Shown: piece by piece, positions 1-8,506 of the stretch
Layout of the letters: the number at the start of each line of letters is the position of its first letter
Numbering within the stretch: the first letter of the stretch is position 1
NCBI RefSeq assembly: GCF_004352915.1
Contig: NZ_SJSY01000076.1
Coordinates: 62,001 to 126,000, forward strand
Reading direction: 5' to 3'
Length of the DNA stretch: 64,000 bases
Source of the DNA: Flavobacterium zhairuonense
GTDB taxonomy: Bacteria; Bacteroidota; Bacteroidia; Flavobacteriales; Flavobacteriaceae
Position numbers and translations under genes: made by a program
The notes under the pieces: generated by a model
Told to the model about the DNA's origin: nothing
The model's input: only the letters and a program-made list of their open reading frames with translations
The model's database searches: none

Positions 1-1
1 A

Positions 2-2473
2 ATGGCCGATAAATTGCAAGGTGATGTAACTAAAGATAATGTGCAGCCTTTAATGATGCGTTCTCTTTACAGCATTGGCGATATCCGAATTGTTTTTCCT
101 GATCCGGCAATTAAAGGAGTTGTTGATTATGAATCAAGTAATGATTTTAAAGCAAAATCGCATACAGATGCTTTATTTGTAAAAATTAAAGCTGACGGTC
201 AAGAAAAACAAGTACGTCTTTTAGGTTCTAAAGGAAGCGTAGGAGAGGCTCAAACTGTAAAAATTGGGAAAATTGAATATAGTTTATTCTTTGGAAGCAA
301 AGCTTATGTTTTGCCTTTCAAAGTTAGATTAAATGATTTTATTGCCGATAAATATCCAGGAACAGAAAAAAGTTATTCTGCTTTTAAAAGTAAAGTAACG
401 GTTCAAGATTCTACTGAAACTTTTGACGCTGATATTTTTATGAATCACGTTTTAGATTATAAAGGCTATCGTTTTTTCCAATCTTCGTTTGATCCAGATG
501 AAAAGGGAACTGTTTTATCTGTAAACCATGATTTCTGGGGAACTAACATTACATATTTTGGATATTTTTTACTGTACATCGGTTTAATGGCAATTATGTT
601 TACTAAACATTCTCGTTTTGGAGATTTGAAGCGTAAATTGGAAGTGGTTAAAAAGAAAAAAGAAAAACTGATTACGATTCTTGTTTTGATGATTGGTTTG
701 AGCGGTTTTGCACAACAAAACCCTCATGTGCATTCACATGAACACGATCATAATCATACGGCAGATCCAAACGATCACGCTAATCATGTTGTAGCACCGC
801 CAAGTCAAAAACAGTTGGATTCGTTATTAACAATCTACAAAGCTCCAGAAGCACATGCTGCTAAATTTGGACGTTTGATTATTCAAGATGCAGGAGGAAG
901 AATGAAGCCGATTAATACGTTTTCATCTGAATTGTTGCGTAAAGTAAGTCATAATGATACATATAACGGAATGAATTCTGATCAGGTGTTTTTGTCTATG
1001 ACGCAATACGCTCAGGTTTGGATCCAGATTCCGCTTATTTACATCAAATCTGGGAATGACAGTATTCGCAAAATCATTGGCATTGAAAAGGAAGCTAAAT
1101 ATGCTCCTTTTGTAAAATTCTTTGATGAAAACGGAAATTATAAATTATCTCCTTATTTAGATGATGCTTATAAAGCAGGAAATCCAAATCAATTTGAGAA
1201 AGATTTTATCGAAACAGATAAAAAAGTAAACTTGATGGAATCTGCTTTGAGCGGAAGCATTTTGAAAATTTTCCCAATTCCGAACGATCCAAATAACAAA
1301 TGGGTTTCTTTCTTAGAGCGTGAAAATAGCGGTTTTAAAGGAATGGATTCTACTTATGTGAAGCAAATACTTCCTTTATATTTCAGTGCTTTGAATAATG
1401 GTTCAATTTCTAAAAATTGGGATACAGCAGATCAATTAGTAGAAAGCATCAATGGTTTCCAAAAGAAATTTGGTGCAAAAGTTCGTCCGAGCGAGCAAAA
1501 AATTGATGCTGAGATTGCTTATAATAAATATGATGTACTTCAAAAATTACCGTATTGGTATTTGACAGCAGCAATATTGATGTTCACATTTACAATTTTA
1601 AATATCTTTTTTGAAAAAAAATGGATTCGTATTACGGTAAATGCTTTCCATATTATTGTGGGACTGTTATTTGCGATCCACACATTAGGATTAATAGCAC
1701 GTTGGTATATTTCTGGCCATGCTCCTTGGAGTAATGCGTATGAAGCGATTGTATATGTGGCTTGGTCGACGATGTTCTTCGGATTGGCCTTTGACCGCAA
1801 ATCAAAATTAACGGTGGCTTCATCTGCTTTCGTTACTGCTATGATTTTAATGGCTGCATATATGAATTGGATTGATCCAGAAATAGCAAACTTACAGCCC
1901 GTTCTTAACTCATATTGGTTAATGATTCACGTTGCAGTTATTGTAGGTAGTTATGGTCCGACCGCATTAGGAATGATTTTAGGTTTTGTGGCTTTACTAT
2001 TGATTTTCTTTACAACAGAGAAAAATAAGGCTAAAATGGAGTTGAATATTAAAGAAATCACTTATATCAACGAAATGTCATTGACTATCGGTTTGATTAT
2101 GTTAACGATAGGTAACTTTCTTGGAGGGCAATGGGCAAATGAAAGCTGGGGACGCTACTGGGGATGGGATCCAAAAGAAACTTGGGCTTTAATCTCGATT
2201 ATGATTTATGCGTTTGTTATTCACGCTCGTTTTGTACCGGCTTTGCGCGGAAAATGGTTCTTCAATTTAATGAGTATGTTTGCTTTTATTTCGATTTTAT
2301 TTACTTATTATGGAGTAAACTTCCATTTGGTTGGTTTGCACTCATATGCAAGTGGAGAAGCACATTCTTTAAGTTGGGTTTATTATTGTTTTGCAACAAT
2401 TTCCGTAATTGGAGCATTAACATATCCAAAATACCGTAAATATTACAAAAGCAAAAAAGTAAAGAAAAAGTAA
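2..2473 (+). CDS. ccsA: ResB-CcsA fusion, cytochrome c biogenesis (5' partial)
   Basis: System II cytochrome c maturation protein that exports heme and presents it to apocytochrome c at the periplasmic face. The reading frame is open from the window edge; the ATG at base 2 is probably internal, because the ResB transmembrane start is missing. Residues 1-180 look like the ResB periplasmic part, followed by a membrane segment near 185-200 and a second hydrophobic stretch near 222-237. The C-terminal half is CcsA: several membrane helices and the tryptophan-rich WWD signature (GRYWGWDPKETW, about residues 717-728), plus His residues in HTLGL, IHVAV and NFHLVGLH expected to ligate heme. A His-rich stretch (about 241-263) sits between the halves. 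A strong terminator follows. Family assignment is firm; the length of the missing N-terminus is unknown. Confidence 0.93.
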   Translation: MADKLQGDVTKDNVQPLMMRSLYSIGDIRIVFPDPAIKGVVDYESSNDFKAKSHTDALFVKIKADGQEKQVRLLGSKGSVGEAQTVKIGKIEYSLFFGSKAYVLPFKVRLNDFIADKYPGTEKSYSAFKSKVTVQDSTETFDADIFMNHVLDYKGYRFFQSSFDPDEKGTVLSVNHDFWGTNITYFGYFLLYIGLMAIMFTKHSRFGDLKRKLEVVKKKKEKLITILVLMIGLSGFAQQNPHVHSHEHDHNHTADPNDHANHVVAPPSQKQLDSLLTIYKAPEAHAAKFGRLIIQDAGGRMKPINTFSSELLRKVSHNDTYNGMNSDQVFLSMTQYAQVWIQIPLIYIKSGNDSIRKIIGIEKEAKYAPFVKFFDENGNYKLSPYLDDAYKAGNPNQFEKDFIETDKKVNLMESALSGSILKIFPIPNDPNNKWVSFLERENSGFKGMDSTYVKQILPLYFSALNNGSISKNWDTADQLVESINGFQKKFGAKVRPSEQKIDAEIAYNKYDVLQKLPYWYLTAAILMFTFTILNIFFEKKWIRITVNAFHIIVGLLFAIHTLGLIARWYISGHAPWSNAYEAIVYVAWSTMFFGLAFDRKSKLTVASSAFVTAMILMAAYMNWIDPEIANLQPVLNSYWLMIHVAVIVGSYGPTALGMILGFVALLLIFFTTEKNKAKMELNIKEITYINEMSLTIGLIMLTIGNFLGGQWANESWGRYWGWDPKETWALISIMIYAFVIHARFVPALRGKWFFNLMSMFAFISILFTYYGVNFHLVGLHSYASGEAHSLSWVYYCFATISVIGALTYPKYRKYYKSKKVKKK

Positions 2474-2502
2474 TTATCAGGAATAATTATTAATTCAAAT
2501 AT

Positions 2503-2537
2503 AAAAGGTTCAACACTAGTTGAACCTTTTTTTATTT
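2503..2537. terminator. Bidirectional intrinsic terminator
   Basis: Perfect 12-bp stem AAAAGGTTCAAC/GTTGAACCTTTT with a 4-base loop followed by a T run on the plus strand. It ends the ResB-CcsA gene and lies 20 bp past the end of the convergent DUF3667 gene. Confidence 0.85.
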
Positions 2538-2556
2538 TATATACATCGAATAATTA

Positions 2557-3291
2557 TTATGTAGGTAGCTTTCCTAAAATTGCCAACACAATTATTAAAA
2601 TTATTAGAAAACAAACTAAGAATATTAAATGGCTTAAGATGCTTAAAAGAAAAGCTCTTGTTTTTGACATCTTATTAAAGAATTGAATATTGGTCCAAAA
2701 TATAAGTACGAGTCCTATAAAATAAGTTATAGATGAAAACTTTCGAATTTCTGGCGTTCCATTTAAATAAAGTAATATTGGGAAAGTCAAAATTTGCACA
2801 AAAAGTCTTTGTGATGCTTTAAAAGTATTTAAGACAAAAAATTCAACAAAATTGTAACCTTGTTTTTTAAAAACAATATAAGTCCCAATTGTGTAAATTG
2901 GAATTGTAGCAATGGTTACCCAAGAAAAATGTGTTGCCATCCATTCATTAAATTCATTATAATCTAAAGTTTTCTCTGATGGATCAGGAAATGTATTAAT
3001 GTGAAAATAATGATATAACACACCGTAAAGTGTTGCTAAAACAACAACTAACGAAAGCGGTTTGAAATGCCTCACTCGTTTTCCTTCAATAAATTCACGT
3101 ACCGAATGCCCAGGTCTTGTAAATAATTGTTTTAAAGAATAGGTAATTCCCTTATCAAAATGCAATAATCCATGCTGAATATCGTGCCATAAAAAATGTG
3201 CATTTATCTTATGAGTTGCCGAAGGTTGACCGCAATTGCTGCAGTAATGTCCTTTATAAACGTGATGGCAGTTTTTGCAGATTACTTCCAT
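2557..3291 (-). CDS. DUF3667 membrane protein with N-terminal zinc ribbon
   Basis: Integral membrane protein of the DUF3667 family, function unknown. The N-terminus has two CxxC pairs (Cys5/Cys8 and Cys17/Cys20) forming a probable zinc ribbon, then the family's conserved stretch (HDIQHGLLHFDKG, TRPGHSVREFIEGKR), then about four or five hydrophobic segments from residue 78 to the C-terminus. 244 aa is typical. It lies 29 bp downstream of the DoxX gene on the same strand, so the two are probably co-transcribed. The start is chosen because the Cys ribbon begins straight after it. I see no clue to a substrate. Confidence 0.85.
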   Translation of the reverse strand: MEVICKNCHHVYKGHYCSNCGQPSATHKINAHFLWHDIQHGLLHFDKGITYSLKQLFTRPGHSVREFIEGKRVRHFKPLSLVVVLATLYGVLYHYFHINTFPDPSEKTLDYNEFNEWMATHFSWVTIATIPIYTIGTYIVFKKQGYNFVEFFVLNTFKASQRLFVQILTFPILLYLNGTPEIRKFSSITYFIGLVLIFWTNIQFFNKMSKTRAFLLSILSHLIFLVCFLIILIIVLAILGKLPT

Positions 3292-3320
3292 TAATTGTGT
3301 GGTATTTTTTTAGTATTAAT

Positions 3321-3704
3321 TTAAATCGTATTGTTTTTAAAGCCATTCGGAAACATGATTGCCAGCAAAACCATAATAAGCAAAAAGTTGTATTCGACAC
3401 CATTTCTTCCTCCACCAACAACGAACCAGCCTTCTTGAAAATGAACCAGAATAATTCCCATTATTAAAACAAAAATGGTTACAAAACCAGCAAGCTTAAT
3501 ATATTTATTTAAAAGTAAAAGTATTGCCGCAATCACATGTGAGAGTTTAATGCTCCAAGCAAGAAAAACACCAAAAGGAGCGAAGCCAATTTGATTCAGA
3601 TATAAATTCCCAAAATCATTGATTCCGTTGTTGAACATGCCAAAAACGGAATGTGTCAAGAGAATAATAGCAACTGCAATTCGTAGAAGTAGATTTCCGT
3701 TCAT
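3321..3704 (-). CDS. DoxX-family membrane protein
   Basis: Small four-helix membrane protein (127 aa). Hydrophobic segments lie at about residues 5-25, 42-64, 68-90 and 104-122, and the loop FNNGINDFGNLYLNQIGF between the first two resembles DoxX/DUF417-like proteins. In other bacteria DoxX-type proteins have been tied to thiosulfate oxidation or redox stress, but nothing here supports a specific role. It heads a probable two-gene unit with the DUF3667 protein and is separated by a strong terminator from the anti-sigma gene upstream. Confidence 0.75.
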   Translation of the reverse strand: MNGNLLLRIAVAIILLTHSVFGMFNNGINDFGNLYLNQIGFAPFGVFLAWSIKLSHVIAAILLLLNKYIKLAGFVTIFVLIMGIILVHFQEGWFVVGGGRNGVEYNFLLIMVLLAIMFPNGFKNNTI

Positions 3705-3741
3705 TGTTGTGGTATTTGATTAATAACGAATTAAATATAAT

Positions 3742-3778
3742 AAAAAAACGCATATTTGAGATAATATGCGTTTTTCGT
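3742..3778 (-). terminator. Terminator of the sigma/anti-sigma operon
   Basis: Stem AAAAACGCATATT/AATATGCGTTTTT (13 bp, 6-base loop) with T-rich flanks on both strands. It lies 24 bp beyond the anti-sigma stop and just upstream of the DoxX gene, insulating the two. Confidence 0.8.
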
Positions 3779-3798
3779 TTTAAGTATGAATATCAATT

Positions 3799-4587
3799 TT
3801 AAACTTTTCCTAAAGTATATAATTGCGTCATTGTTGGTGTTAAACTTCCGCCTGCTGGTTCAAGTGTAATCCCAAAAGCCTCTGCTTCATTAGTACGGTC
3901 AACAGCGAAGATTTTGTTTGAATTTCCTTCAAAATCACTAAGCAAACCAATACTTGTTGGCGTTAATACAGGACTTAGTTTTAATGCCCAAACTTGATAA
4001 ACCATTCCTTTTGGAGGTTTTGGCAAACCAGCAGCGTCAATATAAGTCGTTTTGGTTTCTTTGTTCCAATATACTTTTGCGAAAGATGTTGGAGAAACGG
4101 CTTGACCGCCAAGTGTTACACCAGTATTTTTTATATCTCTAACAATGGCTAAACTTTTTTCAGTTTCTTTATTCTGCTGATCTAGAAAAGCATAATCTCT
4201 TTCGATTTTGCTTTTTTCAGTTCCAACAGTACTGATAGCTTCTTTTGTTTTAGTCAATTCCAATGTCTGATAACCTAAACCTAGCAATAAAAGAATTGCA
4301 GCAGCCCAGCCCACATATTGTGACCAGTTTGATGCTGGTTTCATGTCGACTACTTTGCCATGTTTAAGTTCTAATCTGGCTTTGATTTTTTCAAAATTCG
4401 CTACCGAATGGAAAGGCGAGAAGCTTGATGACAAAGCCACGATAGCTTTTTCAATAGAAATAATTTCCTGTAAAACTTCTGGTTTTTTCTTCGCCAATTC
4501 GGCAATTTCTAAATTTTCTGTTTCGGTCAACAAACCGTAAACATATAGTTCTAGGGTTCCTGATTCAATATATTCTTGTGCTTCCAT
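3799..4587 (-). CDS. RskA-like membrane anti-sigma factor
   Basis: Predicted anti-sigma factor that holds the upstream ECF sigma factor at the membrane. Residues 1-80 are a helical cytoplasmic region without the HxxxCxxC zinc motif; a membrane helix lies at about 91-106 (YVGWAAAILLLLGLGY); a charged, probably coiled-coil stretch at 108-150; and residues 160-262 match the RskA C-terminal domain (KVYWNKETKTTYIDAAGLP, YQVWALKLSP, ITLEPAGGSLTPT). Its ATG overlaps the sigma stop codon as TAATG, so the pair is translationally coupled. The signal it senses cannot be read from the sequence. Confidence 0.88.
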   Translation of the reverse strand: MEAQEYIESGTLELYVYGLLTETENLEIAELAKKKPEVLQEIISIEKAIVALSSSFSPFHSVANFEKIKARLELKHGKVVDMKPASNWSQYVGWAAAILLLLGLGYQTLELTKTKEAISTVGTEKSKIERDYAFLDQQNKETEKSLAIVRDIKNTGVTLGGQAVSPTSFAKVYWNKETKTTYIDAAGLPKPPKGMVYQVWALKLSPVLTPTSIGLLSDFEGNSNKIFAVDRTNEAEAFGITLEPAGGSLTPTMTQLYTLGKV

Positions 4588-5141
4588 TATATTTTTAGAT
4601 AATTTCTTAAGTCGTTAATACAGTTTCTGTTTTGCGTTTTGATAGTTCCCAATGGCATTGCCAATTCTTCTGAAGCTTCTTGTTGGGTATATCCTTTAAA
4701 GAATAATAAATTAATAATTTCAATACATTTTGGTTTCAGCTTCTTTACGAACTCTTGAATTCCAATTGCATCAAGTTTATTGCTTAATTTATTGCTCTCA
4801 TCTAACAGATTTACGAAATTATCGGATGAAAGGTTTTTTTGAGTGTTATTATAATTTTTGGATCTTAAAGTATCAATTGAGGTATTCCTAGCAATATTAA
4901 GGATCCAGGTATAAAATCGGCCTTTACTTTCATTATACGAATCGATGTTTTTCCAAATTTTCACAAAGACTTCTTGCAAAACATCTTCGGCCTCTTCGCG
5001 ATTTTTGATCAATATATTAATGACCGAAAATAAACTTTTTGAATACATATCGTACAAATGTGTGAAAGCTCGTTCGTCTTTCTCGTAAATTAAAACTAAT
5101 AATTCTTCTTGACTCATAGATTTGGATTTAAGCTTAAACAA
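4587..5141 (-). CDS. ECF RNA polymerase sigma factor
   Basis: Sigma-70 factor of the extracytoplasmic-function class, 184 aa. Region 2 spans about residues 20-90 (AFTHLYDMYSKSLFS, AEDVLQEVFVKIW, FYTWILNIARN) and region 4 about 122-178 (LKPKCIEIINLLFFKGYTQ, EASEELAMPLGTIKT). It is first in an operon with its cognate anti-sigma factor, which overlaps its stop codon. Such pairs commonly regulate themselves, but I cannot identify an own-type promoter upstream. The 800 bp gap behind it carries only a small open frame. Confidence 0.93.
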   Translation of the reverse strand: MFKLKSKSMSQEELLVLIYEKDERAFTHLYDMYSKSLFSVINILIKNREEAEDVLQEVFVKIWKNIDSYNESKGRFYTWILNIARNTSIDTLRSKNYNNTQKNLSSDNFVNLLDESNKLSNKLDAIGIQEFVKKLKPKCIEIINLLFFKGYTQQEASEELAMPLGTIKTQNRNCINDLRNYLKI

Positions 5142-5451
5142 AAAATTAATTTGACAGTATTTTATTACCTGATATAAAGATAGAGCATTTTTTTATGAAA
5201 AAAACATTTTTTTTAATAGTAAAAACATCAGGAAATATAAGGGTTCGTAAAAAAAATAAAAAAAAATGCACTTTTTTTAAAACCAAAAACAATCCAATTA
5301 CGTAAATGCAATTAGAAAGGAAATAAGTAGGAAATAGATTAAATGAAAGGAAGTTGAAATTTTGATTGTTTAAGATTTCTTATTTAACAGGTAAACAAAA
5401 TGTTGAATTTCCAAAAATTAAAAAATAGCATTAACTAAACCAAAAAGCATC

Positions 5452-5586
5452 ATGAATAAAATAACTATTTTAAAAGTTTTGATTATTGGGCTTACTAGCG
5501 TTCTAGCTCTAACACATTTTGGGAATAGCGATAGAAATAAAAAGATAAAGAAGTTGAGTTTTTCAATTTCTGAAATCAAAGTTTAA
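5452..5586 (+). CDS. Possible small hydrophobic peptide (44 aa)
   Basis: Short open frame starting ATGAATAAAATAACT with a signal-like start (MNKITILKVLIIGLTSVLAL) and a charged tail (RNKKIKKLS). It resembles the leader part of small exported peptides that are common in Bacteroidota, but it stops where such peptides usually continue, so it may be a remnant. The only support beyond the open frame is its composition and a terminator 240 bp downstream on the same strand. No recognised family. Confidence 0.35.
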   Translation: MNKITILKVLIIGLTSVLALTHFGNSDRNKKIKKLSFSISEIKV

Positions 5587-5826
5587 GATGATTAAATAGT
5601 TGGTGTCCTCGGACTTCCAAACCGAAAATTATTGATAAACCGTATTTTCAAATTATAAACGAGTAAAAACCACTATACAAGCCATTGAAAAAAATAGAAG
5701 AAAATGCGAAGTAGAGTTTACAAAGATGATTTTCAATACAACCGAGAGGCATCAACTATATTAAGATAAGAAAAAGGTATATAAGACATAATAATTAATT
5801 CATGGTTTGATTTGTTTGTATGGGGG

Positions 5827-5865
5827 GAAGCCTAACGTCTGATTAACGTTAGGCTTCATTTTTTT
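5827..5865 (+). terminator. Strong intrinsic terminator with no obvious gene
   Basis: Stem GAAGCCTAACG/CGTTAGGCTTC (11 bp, 9-base loop) followed by ATTTTTTT. It must end a plus-strand transcript beginning inside the 5142-5826 gap, either the 44-aa open frame or a non-coding RNA. It lies 80 bp before glutathione peroxidase. Confidence 0.8.
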
Positions 5866-5945
5866 AACGAATCTTTAATAGAAAATAAAATTGCCAAAGC
5901 CATTTTGTAAATCAGATTTTAACTAATTTTATAAAAAATTAAACA

Positions 5946-6530
5946 ATGAAAAAAATAGCATTTTTAATGTGCAGCGCGCTCTTTATGGTTTTTGCACAAA
6001 CTCAAGCTCAATCGAGTAATAAAAAATCTAAAACAGAAAAAAACATGGCAGAAGGAACAATTTACCAGTTCAAAGTTGAAGATTTATCAGGAAAAACTTT
6101 TGATTTTGCTTCCTTAAAAGGAAAAAAAGTTATGATTGTCAATACAGCTTCAAAATGCGGACTTACTCCACAATACAAAGATCTTGAGGCAGTTTATAAA
6201 GAATACAAAGACAAAAACTTTGTAATTGTAGGTTTTCCAGCAAATAATTTTGCAGGACAGGAGCCAGGAACAAATGAAGAGATTGCTTCATTTTGTCAAT
6301 TGAATTATGGTGTAACTTTTCCAATGATGGATAAAGTTTCGGTAAAAGGTGATGATATGTGCGAAGTTTACAAATTCTTGACTCAAAAATCTAAAAATGG
6401 ATTACAAGATTCAGAAGTGGAATGGAATTTTCAAAAATATCTAATTAATGAAAAAGGGCAATTGGTAAAAGTAATCAAACCTAAAACATTAGTTACAGAT
6501 GCAGAAGTAATCAATTGGATTAAAAGCTAA
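5946..6530 (+). CDS. Secreted glutathione peroxidase
   Basis: Thiol peroxidase of the GPx family, reducing hydroperoxides probably with thioredoxin as donor (family knowledge). A Sec signal peptide covers about residues 1-21 (MKKIAFLMCSALFMVFAQTQ). Catalytic residues are visible: Cys71 in NTASKCGLTPQY (Cys, not selenocysteine), Gln105 in NFAGQEPGTN, and Trp160-Asn161 in VEWNFQKYLI. At 194 aa it is a normal GPx plus signal peptide. The ATG is chosen because the signal peptide starts there. The next internal Met (MAEGTIY, residue 34) would give a cytoplasmic form; that is less likely. It is monocistronic, followed by a terminator. Confidence 0.93.
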   Translation: MKKIAFLMCSALFMVFAQTQAQSSNKKSKTEKNMAEGTIYQFKVEDLSGKTFDFASLKGKKVMIVNTASKCGLTPQYKDLEAVYKEYKDKNFVIVGFPANNFAGQEPGTNEEIASFCQLNYGVTFPMMDKVSVKGDDMCEVYKFLTQKSKNGLQDSEVEWNFQKYLINEKGQLVKVIKPKTLVTDAEVINWIKS

Positions 6531-6551
6531 TTGAAATCTTTAAAAAAATAT

Positions 6552-6591
6552 AAATCCACAAATTTGAGAAATTCAAGTTTGTGGATTTTTT
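6552..6591 (+). terminator. Terminator after glutathione peroxidase
   Basis: Stem AAATCCACAAA/TTTGTGGATTT, with inner TTTGA/TCAAG pairing, followed by TTTT. It is 21 bp past the stop codon. Confidence 0.8.
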
Positions 6592-6640
6592 ATGAATATC
6601 AGACTGAACAAAGTCAAAGCCTAAAAAAAACTTGCATAAA

Positions 6641-7138
6641 CTACTTCAATATCAACTGCATAAATACTAAATCCAGCCATTGATCAAATTTATATCCAAC
6701 CTCACGAATGGTTCCTGTTACCACAAATCCAAAACGTTCATGAAAAGCAATACTTCCCGCATTATCTGCATCAATAGCGCCAATCATAACGTGGTAACCT
6801 TGTTCTTTTGCCAAACGAATTAATTCTGTCAATAATTTAGATCCAATTCCTTTTCCAATAACATTATCAACTACATAAACAGAATGTTCGACGGTGTATT
6901 GAAAACCAATTTTTTCACGAAATTGGCCATAACTTCCAAAGCCAACAACTTCACCATCTAAATCGGCAACGACAATTGGCAAGTTTTTAGCTTTTTTATC
7001 TTCAAACCATTTAGTTTGCACTTCAAGTGTTTGGATATCATAACTGTAATTTGCATTTGTGTACAAAATAGAATGATTTACAATTTCTAGAATTTTTTGC
7101 AAGTCATTTTCACTTGCGGGTCTTAATGTAACTTCCAT
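6641..7138 (-). CDS. GNAT N-acetyltransferase (PAT/bar-like)
   Basis: Acetyl-CoA-dependent N-acetyltransferase of the phosphinothricin-acetyltransferase-like group. The start RPASENDLQKILEIVNHSI and the ILYTNANYSYD segment match that group; the acetyl-CoA loop is at about residues 99-107 (GKGIGSKLL) followed by NAGSIAFHERFGF. 165 aa is normal. Related proteins acetylate amino acids or methionine sulfoximine; the natural substrate here is unknown. It starts 18 bp after the thioredoxin-like gene on the same strand, so the two are probably co-transcribed. Confidence 0.87.
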   Translation of the reverse strand: MEVTLRPASENDLQKILEIVNHSILYTNANYSYDIQTLEVQTKWFEDKKAKNLPIVVADLDGEVVGFGSYGQFREKIGFQYTVEHSVYVVDNVIGKGIGSKLLTELIRLAKEQGYHVMIGAIDADNAGSIAFHERFGFVVTGTIREVGYKFDQWLDLVFMQLILK

Positions 7139-7156
7139 GGTAGTTTTTGGTGTTTT

Positions 7157-8332
7157 TTATTTTGTGTTTAGTTCAGCTAATAAAGTGTCAACTTCTTTGG
7201 GATTCCAAGTCATTTCGGTACAAATAACCTTGGCATCTTTGGCATATTGCAAAGCCATTTTTTTGTCTTTGATTTTATTGTAAAGCCGAGCAATCAACAA
7301 ATTTCCGTCGTATGAGTCATTTATTTCTAAAGAATGTTTTACCCAGAAAATTGATTTTTTCAAACTTTCAGTATCATTAATATGTTTTAAATAAGTCTGA
7401 CCAATATCTTTTAAAGAACTTGGATCATTCCAAACTAATTTTTGGGTATTTTCAAGTGTCACTTTTTTATAAAATTCCCATTTTTCTGTTCGTTCTGCCA
7501 AGGTTAAATCAAACTTAAAAACTAAAGAATCTGTTTTTTGCAAACGAATAGATTTTGCAACTTCTCTTTGTTTGTAATAATTTACAGTATCTAAATTATC
7601 AACGTAAGGGCGAAGCAATTCGGTTACAATACTTTCAATTTTACGATCTACACGACTTTGAGAAGCAACAGCAGCAAATTCTTTTTGGTGTTTTAAAACA
7701 TATTGAAATTCTCTTGAATTAATATCAGTCACACCATTAGCAATAATTCGCCAATTGGTCTCGCTAACCAATTGTGCATCAGATTGTGTTTTTAAATAAA
7801 TGTGCGTTGCTGGCGACAATTCAGTTCTGTCTTTTCCTTTTTTCAGTGTATTTAAATAAGCGAAAAACTTATCAGAATTACTCGGGTCCGACATGAATTC
7901 TTTTTCTAAATAAGGCAATTGCATTCTAGAATTCAGAGCGTATTTTACTTCAGTCATAAATTCCGGCGTTTTCATTTCACCTTTCAAAGCGTATAAAAGC
8001 GTTTCATTCGAATCTAAAAACAAAAATGTAGGCAGTGATTTTGTCTTGTACTTATCTTTCAAAGCTATTCCTTCATCTTTCTCAATGTTTTTCCAAATAC
8101 AAACATAGTTTTCATTTAAAAAAGCCATTACGTCAGGATTGCTAAAAACCTCTTTTTTCATTTGATTGCAATGCGGACACCAATCAGCATATAGCATTAT
8201 AAAGAGCGGTTTGCCTTCAGTCTTTGCTTTTTCCAATGCGGTTTTATATGGTGTGTCATTGGGAACAAACTGATTTTGAGAATTTACAGTTTGCAACGAA
8301 AGAAAAAGGATAATAATATAAAGTAAACGCAT
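7157..8332 (-). CDS. Exported thioredoxin-fold protein with C-terminal helical region
   Basis: Signal peptide at residues 1-18, then a thioredoxin-like domain (about 25-130) with the redox motif YADWCPHCNQMKK (Cys52 and Cys55), as in the DUF255/thioredoxin_7 type. Residues 135-391 form a long helical region without a clear family, ending in what looks like one or two TPR-like helices (SYDGNLLIARLYNKIKDKK). It probably acts as a periplasmic thiol oxidoreductase. It is divergent from menD and upstream of the GNAT gene. Confidence 0.85.
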   Translation of the reverse strand: MRLLYIIILFLSLQTVNSQNQFVPNDTPYKTALEKAKTEGKPLFIMLYADWCPHCNQMKKEVFSNPDVMAFLNENYVCIWKNIEKDEGIALKDKYKTKSLPTFLFLDSNETLLYALKGEMKTPEFMTEVKYALNSRMQLPYLEKEFMSDPSNSDKFFAYLNTLKKGKDRTELSPATHIYLKTQSDAQLVSETNWRIIANGVTDINSREFQYVLKHQKEFAAVASQSRVDRKIESIVTELLRPYVDNLDTVNYYKQREVAKSIRLQKTDSLVFKFDLTLAERTEKWEFYKKVTLENTQKLVWNDPSSLKDIGQTYLKHINDTESLKKSIFWVKHSLEINDSYDGNLLIARLYNKIKDKKMALQYAKDAKVICTEMTWNPKEVDTLLAELNTK

Positions 8333-8506
8333 AAGGTCTATATTTTTAGTACAAATTCGCTTTTACAAATATATTCCCTTTTTCTAGAATGTTTCTTAAT
8401 ATCTTGCCATTTATAAGTTAAATCAAGTCCGAAGTTTGTAACTTTGTAATTGTAAAAGAAAATTTTAATTTAATGGATTTTCTTTAAAAAATAATACGCC
8501 ACAGGA

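Larger units (their letters stand above)
5142..5945. other. Long intergenic region (804 bp)
   Basis: Between the sigma operon (minus) and glutathione peroxidase (plus). It is very AT-rich near 5180-5290 with poly-A/T runs. It holds a 44-codon open frame at 5452 with a hydrophobic start, about 240 bp of sequence with no convincing gene, and a strong plus-strand terminator at 5827. The terminator implies that some short plus-strand transcript arises inside the gap. Confidence 0.7.

Noticed and set aside
5704..5769. 21-codon open frame in the 5.6-5.8 kb gap
   Set aside because: Too short and without any supporting motif or conservation evidence.
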